From positions 100,658-164,657 of the forward strand of contig JAEYLC010000007.1 in the NCBI GenBank assembly GCA_023461435.1: a stretch of DNA of 64,000 nucleotides, given 5' to 3'. The translations under genes and the position numbers were made by a program. The notes under the pieces were generated by a model, which saw only the letters and a program-made list of their open reading frames with translations, was not told the DNA's origin and did no database searches. Of the stretch, positions 26,133-34,415 are shown piece by piece. Each line of letters begins with the position of its first letter. Positions within the stretch are counted from its first letter, which is position 1. The stretch comes from Bacillota bacterium. Its GTDB lineage: Bacteria; Bacillota; Clostridia; Christensenellales; SZUA-584.

Positions 26133-26957
26133 ATGAACCGTATCAACCGACTCTTTGGGATACTCGGCATTTTCGCCGCAGTTGTTTTGGCCGGCGCTTT
26201 AACGGCCGCCGTCGTTTGCAACACCGGCGGTTTTTCACCGCTTAACGCTTTTTATAATGAGCTCGGATTGTTTTCGGGCGGGTATTTCGTGCCTTCGTTC
26301 GCGCTGCTCCTCAATCTGTCCTTCGTGCTGCTCGGCCTTGTTTTCGGCGCGCTCATGGTGGCGGATGCGCTGAGCAAGGACACAGGCGCAGCAACCGCGT
26401 TTGGGTTCTTCGGCGCGCTCACCGGCGTGCTTGCGATGGCGCACGGCATATTCACGCTCAACGTCACCCAATACCATTATATTGCCTCGGCCGCGTTCTA
26501 TATCTCGGCCGCCGTGTTGTGTGTGCTCTATGTGGTCTTCAAGCTGCTCGGACACGACAAAAAGCCTATGGCCACCATAATAGCTGCCGTGCTCACATGC
26601 GCCGCCAGCGGCATATACGCAGGGTACATACTCTCGGGCGGCATGTCGGCCTATCTCGTTGCGAGCGCCTCTCTCACGGGTCGCAGCGGGGCCCAGCCGT
26701 TCGCGCTGGTCGGCTGGGGAGCCATCGCACTGTTTCTGGTTTTCACGGTGCTCTATTCGATCGGGTTGCTCGGCGCCAAGCGCAAAAAAATCGACGCGCC
26801 CGATATTTTAGAACCTGAAGATGATGACGACGATAAAGAGCTGGATGAGGTTCTGGAAGATATGACGGATGAGCCTTTGGAAGAGAGCCTCGGCGAGGGC
26901 TTGCAAAAAAGCTTCGATGAGAGCACGGAGGACGATGACAATATTTATGGCCTCTAA
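26133..26957 (+). CDS. DUF998-like membrane protein with acidic cytoplasmic tail
   Basis: A 274-residue protein with six or seven membrane helices and the segment GFSPLNAFYNELG after the first helix, which resembles DUF998. The last ~50 residues (from about 222) are extremely acidic, including EPEDDDDDKELDE and STEDDDNIYGL, and probably lie in the cytoplasm. Such tails can bind metal ions or basic partners, but nothing here shows which. AAGGAGG precedes the ATG. It is convergent with the CDP-alcohol transferase gene. Confidence 0.65.
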   Translation: MNRINRLFGILGIFAAVVLAGALTAAVVCNTGGFSPLNAFYNELGLFSGGYFVPSFALLLNLSFVLLGLVFGALMVADALSKDTGAATAFGFFGALTGVLAMAHGIFTLNVTQYHYIASAAFYISAAVLCVLYVVFKLLGHDKKPMATIIAAVLTCAASGIYAGYILSGGMSAYLVASASLTGRSGAQPFALVGWGAIALFLVFTVLYSIGLLGAKRKKIDAPDILEPEDDDDDKELDEVLEDMTDEPLEESLGEGLQKSFDESTEDDDNIYGL

Positions 26958-27018
26958 GAGCTTTATGCGTGATTTTCTTATCGATTGAGTGATCTTGTAG
27001 GCTTCCCATTCGAGGTTG

Positions 27019-27537
27019 TCACCAGTGCTTTTTATCGGGATCAAACGTCTTTTCCCTGATATTGATGAGAAGGTCTTCAATCGCGGCATACACCGCCACG
27101 GCAATCACGGTCCACCAGACGGCCGGGTCATTGATTAAAAGAGCCAGCGGCAGCGCGAGAAAAATCAGCAGTCCGGTCAATTTGTTGGCCCACGTGTGCA
27201 GCATTCCGAAAACTCTGTGTTTTGCATACACCACGATCATCGACGCGATTCTGACAACGCCAATGCCAACGATCCACGGCCATATCAAAGCCATGGCACC
27301 CATTTCAAAAAGCTTATAGATGATGACGCCCATCATCACCATGTCCGCGATGGAATCGAGCCGCGCCCCGAGCCGACTCTGCGCTTTCCACCGGCGCGCA
27401 ATAATGCCGTCCGCCATGTCGGTGATGCCGACCAGCGCGTACAAAACCAAAAAAATCCCTGTGCTCATCGGAAGCAGCAGACAAAGCGAGAGCGGTATTC
27501 GAAGCAGCGTGATGATATTGGCGGCGTGCCTTTTCAT
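27019..27537 (-). CDS. CDP-alcohol phosphatidyltransferase family protein
   Basis: A 172-residue membrane enzyme with the complete CDP-OH-P signature (D-x2-DG-x2-AR-x8-G-x3-D-x3-D), seen as DMADGIIARRWK, RLGARLDSIAD. It has five or six hydrophobic helices. The family makes phospholipids such as phosphatidylglycerol phosphate, cardiolipin or phosphatidylinositol by displacing CMP from CDP-diacylglycerol. The subgroup cannot be fixed from sequence here; PgsA-like is the default. AAGGAA lies before the ATG. Confidence 0.88.
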   Translation of the reverse strand: MKRHAANIITLLRIPLSLCLLLPMSTGIFLVLYALVGITDMADGIIARRWKAQSRLGARLDSIADMVMMGVIIYKLFEMGAMALIWPWIVGIGVVRIASMIVVYAKHRVFGMLHTWANKLTGLLIFLALPLALLINDPAVWWTVIAVAVYAAIEDLLINIREKTFDPDKKHW

Positions 27538-27718
27538 GTCTGTTCCTTATACATTTTTACCAGTAGTATAGCATATTCACAGCAGTTCCTCTATCTTGAA
27601 GGGTATGTTCGGCACCAATACTGGCTATTTGCCTAATTCCGTAATAAAATTACAAAGGAAATATTATGTGGGATATCGAATCTTTATCTTAATCCTGCCA
27701 AGAAAAGAGGATGTTGCG

Positions 27719-28690
27719 ATGTATAACCCGCTACCTGATTCTGCGGCTCAGGCCATCACCACATGGATTACAGGTAACGCCGCTAAATCAAACAAATATG
27801 AAATTGAGGGTTACAGCGTAACCTTTCGTGCCGCCGCATCCTACGGGATTTTTGGAATTCTCAGCACTGCCGTCGCTATTGGAACCGCCTTTATTCCTGA
27901 TTTGATTCCTAAACTGATACTCAGCGGAATTTTTGGCATACTGGGTATGCTGATCATACTATATGGCTTTGTGATGCGTCTGACGCTCGATCCTGAGCGG
28001 ATTGCTTATCGCGGTCCTTTTGGCTTGAAGAAACAAATACTCTGGCGCGATGTGAAGTCTGTCTCTGTTGTATCACCAGAATACGGCGATATTTTGGTGA
28101 ACGGTCGCAATACGCGAATCCGCATATTTGCCTATTTAGTCGGCTTTCCTGAGATCAAAAAGCTGCTTCTTTGCCGATTCCCATCTTCGTTCGACGCCGA
28201 AACCACAATAAACGCGGGGAGCAGCAGTCTACTTCAAAATGAGTTTGGCTCGGATGTCTTTAAACTGAAAAAGCTCAGCGTCATCGTTGGTCTTTTTTGT
28301 ATTATCTTTGCCTTGTCAGGGGTCTTATATAGCTTGCTTGTTAACCCGCAAACCGATATCGTTTTATTTGCCGGCTTTCCCGCTGTCATCATTGGTGGAC
28401 TGTTGCTGATGATGTATGGTTTTTTTACTCGCCTGTATGTCAGAAAAGAAAAGCTGATATACAAAACCCTCTTTTTAAGAGAAAAGACAATCCGATGGGA
28501 AGACATCACTTCGATTGCATTGCGCGGCGAGCCTCAACATGAACTCCTCGAGGTTTGCTCAAGTAATACGCGCATGAAAATAAGAATTGATTTCAAAGGA
28601 TATCCTGTCATTAAAGCGCTGATTTTGAAACACTGTCCCGACAGCGCCTCCGTCAATGTGGAGTCCCTCTCGCCGCTCAAACCTCTGTGA
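27719..28690 (+). CDS. Duplicated membrane/PH-like domain protein
   Basis: A 323-residue protein built of two copies of one module: a pair of membrane helices followed by a small beta domain. The matching parts are RLTLDPERIAYRGPFGLKK with ILWRDVKSVSVVS, and RLYVRKEKLIYKTLFLREK with IRWEDITSIALRG. The pattern (short strands, then W-x-D/E-I-x-S) is that of bacterial PH domains that follow membrane helices. AGAGG lies nine bases before the ATG at 27719; upstream in-frame ATGs lack this. It is more AT-rich than its neighbours. Function unknown. Confidence 0.6.
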   Translation: MYNPLPDSAAQAITTWITGNAAKSNKYEIEGYSVTFRAAASYGIFGILSTAVAIGTAFIPDLIPKLILSGIFGILGMLIILYGFVMRLTLDPERIAYRGPFGLKKQILWRDVKSVSVVSPEYGDILVNGRNTRIRIFAYLVGFPEIKKLLLCRFPSSFDAETTINAGSSSLLQNEFGSDVFKLKKLSVIVGLFCIIFALSGVLYSLLVNPQTDIVLFAGFPAVIIGGLLLMMYGFFTRLYVRKEKLIYKTLFLREKTIRWEDITSIALRGEPQHELLEVCSSNTRMKIRIDFKGYPVIKALILKHCPDSASVNVESLSPLKPL

Positions 28691-28715
28691 TGCATTTTTA
28701 AATTGCCGGATTTCG

Positions 28716-28724
28716 TGATATAAT
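28716..28724 (+). promoter_or_regulatory. Extended -10 promoter of the first substrate-binding lipoprotein
   Basis: TGATATAAT contains a consensus -10 (28719-28724) with the TG extension. There is no clear -35. The leader to the ATG at 28760 is about 30 nt and carries GGGAGAA. Confidence 0.55.
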
Positions 28725-28759
28725 CAGCACGAATTGAATTATATTATCGGGAGAACGCT

Positions 28760-29548
28760 ATGAAAGCACAAAAGATGACCATACTGCTGATACTCGCACT
28801 CAGCACGTTTCTTATATTGACAGCCTGTACGCCGATTACCTCGGACGAAGCGGATGACACCGCCGCCGCAGGCGATGAATCTGCGCCCCCTGCGCTTGTG
28901 ATGGCCACCGACGCCACTTTCCCTCCGTATGAGTTTACCGGAAACGAAGGAATGACGGGCATCGATATTGAGATTGCTGGCAAGGTCGCGGGGAAACTCG
29001 GGCTTCAGCTCGAAATCAAAAACATGGCGTTCAACGACATTATCGCAGCCGTGCAAAGCAAGCAGGCCGACATCGGCATGGCGGCTTTAACCGCCGACGA
29101 AACACGGCTCGCAGCCGTCAATTTCTCCGCCTCATATACCACGAGCAGGCAGGTGATCATCGTAAACAAGGATTCGGATATCACGACACCCGTCGGCCTC
29201 GCGGGTAAAAAGATCGGCGTGATTCAAGGGACACCGGCCAGCGTCTACTGCGCTGAAGAATTCGGCGAATCCGCGATATCAAGCTACAGTACGGGAACCG
29301 AAGCCGTTCAAACGTTGCTGCAGGGAAATATAGACGCAGTCATAACCGATGGCGACCCCGCCGACTCGTTGGCTCAGATCAATGAAAACCTTGTGATTCT
29401 TGACAGCGAATACAAGCACGACAATTTCGCCGTCGCGGTGAATAAAGACAGCATCTCGCTGCTGAAAAAAATCAATTCGGCGCTGGCCGAGCTCAAGGCT
29501 TCGGGAGAGATTCAGGCCATCGTCGATAAATATATCATCGCGGAATAA
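28760..29548 (+). CDS. Polar amino-acid ABC transporter substrate-binding lipoprotein
   Basis: A 262-residue SBP_bac_3 lipoprotein with lipobox LTAC (Cys23). Binding-protein signatures include ATDATFPPYEF and GIDIEIAGKVAGKLG. The segment DIGMAALTADETR contacts the ligand alpha groups. It would capture a polar amino acid and deliver it to the permease. It is a close relative of the next gene, but has its own promoter and lies 174 bp upstream, so it can be expressed separately and may bring a second ligand specificity to the same permease. Confidence 0.92.
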   Translation: MKAQKMTILLILALSTFLILTACTPITSDEADDTAAAGDESAPPALVMATDATFPPYEFTGNEGMTGIDIEIAGKVAGKLGLQLEIKNMAFNDIIAAVQSKQADIGMAALTADETRLAAVNFSASYTTSRQVIIVNKDSDITTPVGLAGKKIGVIQGTPASVYCAEEFGESAISSYSTGTEAVQTLLQGNIDAVITDGDPADSLAQINENLVILDSEYKHDNFAVAVNKDSISLLKKINSALAELKASGEIQAIVDKYIIAE

Positions 29549-29657
29549 AACAAAGACTTTCATAAAACCCGCATCCATGATGCCTGTGCCCAAGCCTATT
29601 TGGTCATGCACGTCTATTGTGCCGGGCTTTATTTTTACAAAGTCAATTGAATATTTG

Positions 29658-29686
29658 TTGAACAAGCCTCTCAAATATAATATAAT
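29658..29686 (+). promoter_or_regulatory. Promoter of the second substrate-binding lipoprotein
   Basis: TTGAAC (29658-29663), 17-bp spacer, TATAAT (29681-29686). Confidence 0.65.
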
Positions 29687-29722
29687 AACTTACAAATTAA
29701 TTTTAAATCGGGGGAACCTATC

Positions 29723-30577
29723 ATGAAATCTTTAAAAACGATTGCCTCTCTGGCTCTTGTATTTTGCATGATGTTCGCGTTTGCGGCTTGCGCGCCGCAG
29801 ACATCGAGCGAGCCGTCTGCAACGCCGAGCGAAGCCGCTTCTTCAGTGGCGAGCGAAGAACCAAGCGAATCCGCTTCTGTGAGCGAAGAAGCGTCCGCAC
29901 CTGTGGAAAATGTACTGACAATGGGCACCAACGCCGCTTTTCCGCCGTATGAATACACCGAAGGCGACAACATCGTGGGCATTGATGCCGAAATCGCCGC
30001 ACTGATCGCCGAGAAGCTCGGCATGACGCTGCAAATCGAGGATATGGAGTTCGATTCGGTTGTTCCTTCTGTGCAAAGCGGCAAGGTCGACATGGGCATG
30101 GCAGGTTTAACAATCACTGACGAGCGCAAAGAAGCTGTTGACTTCACCACCTCTTACGCAACAGGCAAGCAGGTCATCATTGTTCCCGAAGATTCAGAAA
30201 TTGCTTCGGCGGAAGACCTGGAAGGCAAGACCATCGGCGTGCAGCTCTCCACCACGGGCGACCTTTACATCACATGGGATCTCGTTGACACAGAGAAAGC
30301 CCAGATCGAGCGTTACAACAAGGGTGCCGACGCGGTGCAGGCGCTGGTACAGGGCAAGATCGACGCGGTCGTCATCGACAACGAGCCCGCCAAGGTGTTC
30401 GTAGAGCAGAACGAGGGCCTCAAGATACTCGAAACCGAATACATCACCGAAAATTACGCCATCTGCGTTTCGAAGGACAACACGGAACTGCGTGACAAGA
30501 TCAATACCGCGCTTGAAGAGCTTATCGCTTCGGGTGATGTCCAGACAATTCTTGACAAATATATCAAGGCCGATTAA
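29723..30577 (+). CDS. Polar amino-acid ABC transporter substrate-binding lipoprotein
   Basis: A 284-residue SBP_bac_3 lipoprotein with lipobox FAAC (Cys23) and a Ser/Glu/Ala-rich linker (residues ~25-65) separating the lipid anchor from the binding domain. Domain signatures are TNAAFPPYEYTEG, GIDAEIAALIAEKLG and DMGMAGLTITDERK. The RK after the ligand motif favours an amino acid such as glutamine, arginine or cystine; specificity cannot be read more closely. GGGGGAA precedes the ATG. The permease and ATPase genes follow behind a terminator-like hairpin, which would give the binding protein higher expression than the membrane parts. Confidence 0.93.
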   Translation: MKSLKTIASLALVFCMMFAFAACAPQTSSEPSATPSEAASSVASEEPSESASVSEEASAPVENVLTMGTNAAFPPYEYTEGDNIVGIDAEIAALIAEKLGMTLQIEDMEFDSVVPSVQSGKVDMGMAGLTITDERKEAVDFTTSYATGKQVIIVPEDSEIASAEDLEGKTIGVQLSTTGDLYITWDLVDTEKAQIERYNKGADAVQALVQGKIDAVVIDNEPAKVFVEQNEGLKILETEYITENYAICVSKDNTELRDKINTALEELIASGDVQTILDKYIKAD

Positions 30578-30637
30578 GCTTGACAAAGCCATTTTCCGCT
30601 GTTACCTTTGAAAGGGCAGAACGGATACATTAACAAC

Positions 30638-30667
30638 AAGGCTGCCTGATAACCGGGCAGCCTTTTT
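30638..30667 (+). terminator. Hairpin terminator/attenuator between binding protein and permease
   Basis: AAGGCTGCC / GGCAGCCTT stem with a ~9-nt loop, followed by TTTTT. Its place within the operon suggests partial termination, lowering permease and ATPase expression relative to the binding protein. Confidence 0.85.
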
Positions 30668-30701
30668 CAATCAAAATTTCCCGCAAAAGGAGGGTATCCA
30701 T

Positions 30702-31406
30702 ATGGCTGAGTGGTGGCAGCAATTTGTCAAAATGTTTACGCTCGCTTTCATTGATCATAACCGCTGGAAGTCCCTGTTGGAGGGCCTTGGCAACACACTG
30801 ATCATCACGTTTTTTGCCGTGATCATCGGTATTGTGATCGGCTTCATCGTCTCGATCATCCGCACCACGCACGACAAAACCGGCAAGCTCAAAATCAGCA
30901 ACGCGATCTGCCAGGTCTATCTGACCGTGATTCGCGGCACGCCGGTGATGGTGCAAATCATGATTATGTATTTCGTGATATTCGCCGCCGCGCCTCCCAG
31001 CTTAAAAATACCGATCGCCATATTGTCATTCGGCATCAATTCGGGCGCCTATGTGGCGGAGATATTCCGCAGTGGCATCAACGCGATTGATTCGGGACAG
31101 TTTGAAGCGGGACGAAGCCTTGGCTTCAACTATACGCAAACCATGTGGCATATCGTGATGCCGCAGGCTTTTAAAAACGTCATCCCGGCGCTCGCCAACG
31201 AGTTCATCGTGCTGCTGAAGGAAACGTCGGTCGCGGGCTATATCGCCGTGGAAGACCTGACACGCAGCGGCTTTACGATCGGCGGAGCGATCTACAACTA
31301 TACGCTGCCGCTGATTGCAATCGCTCTTATCTATCTGCTGCTCGTCATCCTGCTCTCATGGGGTGTACGCAAGCTTGAAAGGAGGTTGAGACGCAGTGAT
31401 CGATAG
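30702..31406 (+). CDS. Polar amino-acid ABC transporter permease (HisM/GlnP type)
   Basis: A 234-residue permease with about five membrane helices. The family start GLGNTLIITFFAVIIG, the TVIRGTPVMVQIMI segment and the EAA loop (EAGRSLGFNYTQTMWHIVMP) that docks onto the ATPase are all visible. One permease gene implies a homodimer. GGAGG precedes the ATG. Its last bases overlap the GTG start of the ATPase gene. Confidence 0.95.
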   Translation: MAEWWQQFVKMFTLAFIDHNRWKSLLEGLGNTLIITFFAVIIGIVIGFIVSIIRTTHDKTGKLKISNAICQVYLTVIRGTPVMVQIMIMYFVIFAAAPPSLKIPIAILSFGINSGAYVAEIFRSGINAIDSGQFEAGRSLGFNYTQTMWHIVMPQAFKNVIPALANEFIVLLKETSVAGYIAVEDLTRSGFTIGGAIYNYTLPLIAIALIYLLLVILLSWGVRKLERRLRRSDR

Positions 31407-32136
31407 CGATGTATTGATCCGCACGCAGGGTCTGGAAAAGCATTACGGTGCCATTAAAGCGCTCGACGGCATCGATTCAGAAATCCATAAAGGCGACGTC
31501 GCAGTGGTCATCGGGCCGTCCGGCTCGGGCAAATCCACTTTTCTGCGCTGCTTGAATCTGCTGGAGGACCCCACAGGCGGCCGTGTCTTCTTTGAAGATG
31601 TGGACATCACCGACCCTAAGGTGGATATCAACGTCCACCGTCAGAAGATGGGCATGGTGTTTCAGCAGTTCAACCTGTTTCCGCACATGAAGGTACTCAA
31701 AAATATGACGCTTGCACCCGTCAAGCTGTTAAAGCTCTCTCAGCAGGAAGCCGACGAGCGCGCCATGACTCTTTTGAAGCGCGTGGGGCTCGCGGACCGC
31801 GCGGGCGCCTATCCGGCGCAGCTTTCGGGCGGCCAGAAGCAGCGTATCGCGATCGTGCGCGCGCTGTGCATGAACCCCGACGTGATGCTGTTTGACGAAC
31901 CCACCTCCGCGCTCGACCCCGAGATGGTCGGCGAGGTGCTCGACGTGATGAAGTCGCTCGCGCAGGGCGGCATGACCATGGTCGTCGTCACGCATGAAAT
32001 GGGCTTTGCGCGCGAAGTTGGCACGCGCGCGATATTCATGGATGAAGGCAAAATCGTGGAGGAAAACAAGCCAAAGGACCTGTTCGAGAATCCGAAAAGT
32101 GAACGGCTCCGAAGCTTTCTCGCCAAGGTTTTATAA
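31396..32136 (+). CDS. Polar amino-acid ABC transporter ATP-binding protein (GlnQ type)
   Basis: A 246-residue ATPase with Walker A GPSGSGKST, Q-loop FQQFNLFPHM, signature LSGGQKQR, Walker B VMLFDEPTSALDPE and H-loop THEMGF. It powers uptake together with the permease. It starts with GTG at 31396, behind GGAGG, inside the last 11 bp of the permease gene. A terminator follows. Confidence 0.96.
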   Translation: MIDSDVLIRTQGLEKHYGAIKALDGIDSEIHKGDVAVVIGPSGSGKSTFLRCLNLLEDPTGGRVFFEDVDITDPKVDINVHRQKMGMVFQQFNLFPHMKVLKNMTLAPVKLLKLSQQEADERAMTLLKRVGLADRAGAYPAQLSGGQKQRIAIVRALCMNPDVMLFDEPTSALDPEMVGEVLDVMKSLAQGGMTMVVVTHEMGFAREVGTRAIFMDEGKIVEENKPKDLFENPKSERLRSFLAKVL

Positions 32137-32146
32137 GTTTTCGCGC

Positions 32147-32177
32147 AAAACGGCAGGCTCCGGCCCGCCGTTTTTTT
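32147..32177 (+). terminator. Terminator of the amino-acid transporter operon
   Basis: AAAACGGC / GCCGTTTT stem with a GC-rich loop, ending in TTTTTTT, 11 bp after the ATPase stop. Confidence 0.9.
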
Positions 32178-32289
32178 GTGGCTGAGAATGAGTCGCGCTG
32201 CCCGAACAGACAGCATATTGGCTGAATTGTTGAAATTGCCTGCTTACGGGATTATAATGGCTCAAAGTCTGTGAAAAGGAACCTCTTTC

Positions 32290-33165
32290 ATGAAAGCCTG
32301 TGCCTACAAAAAGATCGACGCGTTCACGTCGGGCCGGTCCCTTGGAAACCCGGCCGCCTGCCTGTTTCTTGGCGACGGCGAAACGCTCAGCGATGCTGAG
32401 ATGCAGTTCATCGCGACGCAGCACAAGGGCTTCGTCTCCGAGGTGGTATATTGCTTTGAGTCGCATGAGGGCATCACGCTTTATTATTATTCCTCCGAAT
32501 GCGAGGTCAATTTTTGCGGGCACGGCACCATCGCCTGCATGCACAGCCTTGTTAAGCAATCGCCGCGCTTGCTGTCTCAAAGCGCGCTCACGGTGATAAC
32601 GCACAAAAAGGGGGCGTTGACGGTTTATAACCGCATCCTCGAAGAAGACGCCGTCTATATTGGCGCGCCCGAGCCGGTTTTCATCGGCACGGCGCTGACG
32701 AGAAAGGACGCCGCGCAGGCGCTCGGCTTTGCCGAAGACCGTCTGGATGGACACCCTCTCGATGTGATCGACGCGGGACTCAAAACGCTGCTCGTGCCGG
32801 TTCGCAGCCTCGCGGGCGAGATCAGCGTGTATCCCGATGAAGCCCGTTTAAAGGTGTTCTGCGAACAAGCCGGTATCGATATCGTGCTCATTTTTTGTAT
32901 GCAGACTCAAAACGCCGGCTTTCACGCGCATACGCGCGTTTTCGCTCCGCGCTTCGGATATCTGGAAGACCCCGCCACCGGCTCAGGCAACTGCGCATTC
33001 GGGCATTATATGTTAAAAAACGGGCTCTGGGACGGCGGCGCCGTGAGTATTGAGCAGGGCGGCGACAACCGCGTTTTCAACACCGTGAAGCTGCAGATGA
33101 ATAAAGGCCGTCTGCTGTTCGGCGGCAGCGCCACACTCCGTATCGACGGACGATATTACTTATAG
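32290..33165 (+). CDS. PhzF-family isomerase/epimerase
   Basis: A 291-residue PhzF/YddE-fold protein of two similar alpha/beta halves. Signatures are GNPAACLFLGD in the first half, the catalytic Glu in GFVSEVVYC, CGHGTIA, and in the second half EDPATGSGNCAFGHY. Phenazine-type PhzF isomerises trans-2,3-dihydro-3-hydroxyanthranilate; most homologues outside phenazine clusters, as here, have unknown substrates. AAAGGAA precedes the ATG. Single gene. Confidence 0.92.
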   Translation: MKACAYKKIDAFTSGRSLGNPAACLFLGDGETLSDAEMQFIATQHKGFVSEVVYCFESHEGITLYYYSSECEVNFCGHGTIACMHSLVKQSPRLLSQSALTVITHKKGALTVYNRILEEDAVYIGAPEPVFIGTALTRKDAAQALGFAEDRLDGHPLDVIDAGLKTLLVPVRSLAGEISVYPDEARLKVFCEQAGIDIVLIFCMQTQNAGFHAHTRVFAPRFGYLEDPATGSGNCAFGHYMLKNGLWDGGAVSIEQGGDNRVFNTVKLQMNKGRLLFGGSATLRIDGRYYL

Positions 33166-33391
33166 CGATTGATTCTGCTTGGTCGTCAATATCCAGTAAA
33201 AGCACAGTGCAAGCTGTGTTTTTTGATATACCCGTGTTTTTTTAAGTTTTCGGGCCTCAAAACGCAATATTGGTAAAAAAAGTACTGTTTATTGTAAGAA
33301 TAATGCGTTTTCTATCGAAACGTGGATGGTATTATTGTTTTATAACAATGCTTAAAGTGCAAAACATCGGCGTGCAGGTTATAAATGCTAT

Positions 33392-33634
33392 AGACCCAGT
33401 CGTTCGGCGGCCGATCAAATACCCATGTATTATGTGGCGCCAGGCGCGCATTATGTGGACATCGGCAATGCCGCAGATGCGATCGCGTTTTTGAATCCGG
33501 ATGGAAACCTCGCCGTTAAGCTGCAGTACCGGGGCGCATAGCCAAGAACCGTCACCGTCAGCGTGACCAGCCAGGCTTTGAGCGTCGATCTGCCCCCCAA
33601 TGTTGTGGATACACTGTTTGTACCAGGTAATTAG
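33392..33634 (+). pseudogene. Remnant of a secreted glycoside hydrolase C-terminus (GH30-like)
   Basis: One frame reads YYVAPGAHYVDIGNAADAIA, then FLNPDGNLAVKLQYRGA, a TAG stop at 33539-33541, then RTVTVSVTSQALSVDLPP and TLFVPGN before a final stop at 33632. Joined, this matches the end of GH30-type glucosylceramidase/xylanase proteins (PGA.RI, V/IAFLNPDG, TVTV.. LPA..T). No catalytic domain is present upstream. With its internal stop and missing front it is a decayed gene fragment. The rest of the 611-bp gap (33166-33776) holds no other gene I can support. Confidence 0.5.
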
Positions 33635-33721
33635 GAAACCCTGATTCATCTTTTTCTCTTCACTCACTTTACTTTATATCCTTTTCGATTTCTGTTGTTG
33701 GTCAATAACAGAAATTTTTTA

Positions 33722-33750
33722 TTGACAAGCGTAACAATGTTATGTTACGC
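33722..33750 (+). promoter_or_regulatory. TTGACA plus 8-bp dyad before the YhbD/bactofilin operon
   Basis: A consensus -35 TTGACA (33722-33727) is followed by the inverted repeat GCGTAACA (33729-33736) / TGTTACGC (33743-33750) with a six-base centre. A dyad placed just downstream of a -35 is the layout of MerR-type promoters, and the next gene encodes a MerR-like HTH protein. The -10 element is not clear. Confidence 0.55.
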
Positions 33751-33776
33751 TCAAATCGCAATAGGAGGAACGACAT

Positions 33777-34415
33777 ATGGAAGAAGAACTGATATCCAAA
33801 AAAGATCTGCTGGAGCGCGCGGATATTTCGTATGGCCAGCTGTACCGTTGGAAGCGCAAAGGACTGATCCCCGAAGACTGGTTTATCCGCAAGTCCACCT
33901 ATACCGGGCAGGAAACCTTTTTCCCGCGGGCCAAAGTGCTCGCGCGCATTGAAAAAATCAAAAACCTCAAGGAAGACGCGTCACTCGACGACATCGCGGA
34001 TGTGTTCTCGCCTGCCAAAGCAAACGCGGCGCTATCGCGTGATGAACTCATATCAAAAGGGCTTGTTTCGGCGGATGTTCTCGATATTTATATCGCGGAC
34101 AACGGCGGCGGCACCGGCTTTGATTTCGGTGAAATAAGGCTGATTTACCTATTTAACAGCCTGCTCGTTTCTGGCAGCGTCAGCCTCGACGAAGGGCGGC
34201 TCGTGCTGGACCTGCTGCGCACAGGAGCTCTGCGTTTTGAAAACGCCGCCTTCGACGTGATTCTCACGCGCAAGCTCGGCAGCTTTTGCTGCTTCGCGGT
34301 CCCTGCGGGGTGCAACGTCTGTCTGGATAAAGACATGCGTCTGCTAAGCCGGATCAGCGTTCCAGCCGTGACGGAAGAATTAAAATTGAAAATGTTTGAG
34401 GAGGAAAATAGATGA
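33777..34415 (+). CDS. YhbD-like (DUF4004) protein with MerR-like HTH
   Basis: A 212-residue protein resembling Bacillus YhbD. Its N-terminus LISKKDLLERADISYGQLYR with WKRKGLIPEDW is a MerR-like winged HTH, followed by TFFPRAKVLARIEKI. The C-terminal part is an uncharacterised alpha/beta domain. In Bacillus yhbD precedes the bactofilin genes yhbE and yhbF, and the same order occurs here with a four-base overlap. It probably regulates, or assists, bactofilin assembly. AGGAGG precedes the ATG; a dyad in the promoter is a likely autoregulatory site. Confidence 0.8.
   Translation: MEEELISKKDLLERADISYGQLYRWKRKGLIPEDWFIRKSTYTGQETFFPRAKVLARIEKIKNLKEDASLDDIADVFSPAKANAALSRDELISKGLVSADVLDIYIADNGGGTGFDFGEIRLIYLFNSLLVSGSVSLDEGRLVLDLLRTGALRFENAAFDVILTRKLGSFCCFAVPAGCNVCLDKDMRLLSRISVPAVTEELKLKMFEEENR

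Noticed and set aside
33270..33494. 74-codon frame MVKKVLFIVRIMRFLS
   Set aside because: Low-complexity start; the second half overlaps the glycoside-hydrolase remnant in a different frame that reads much better.
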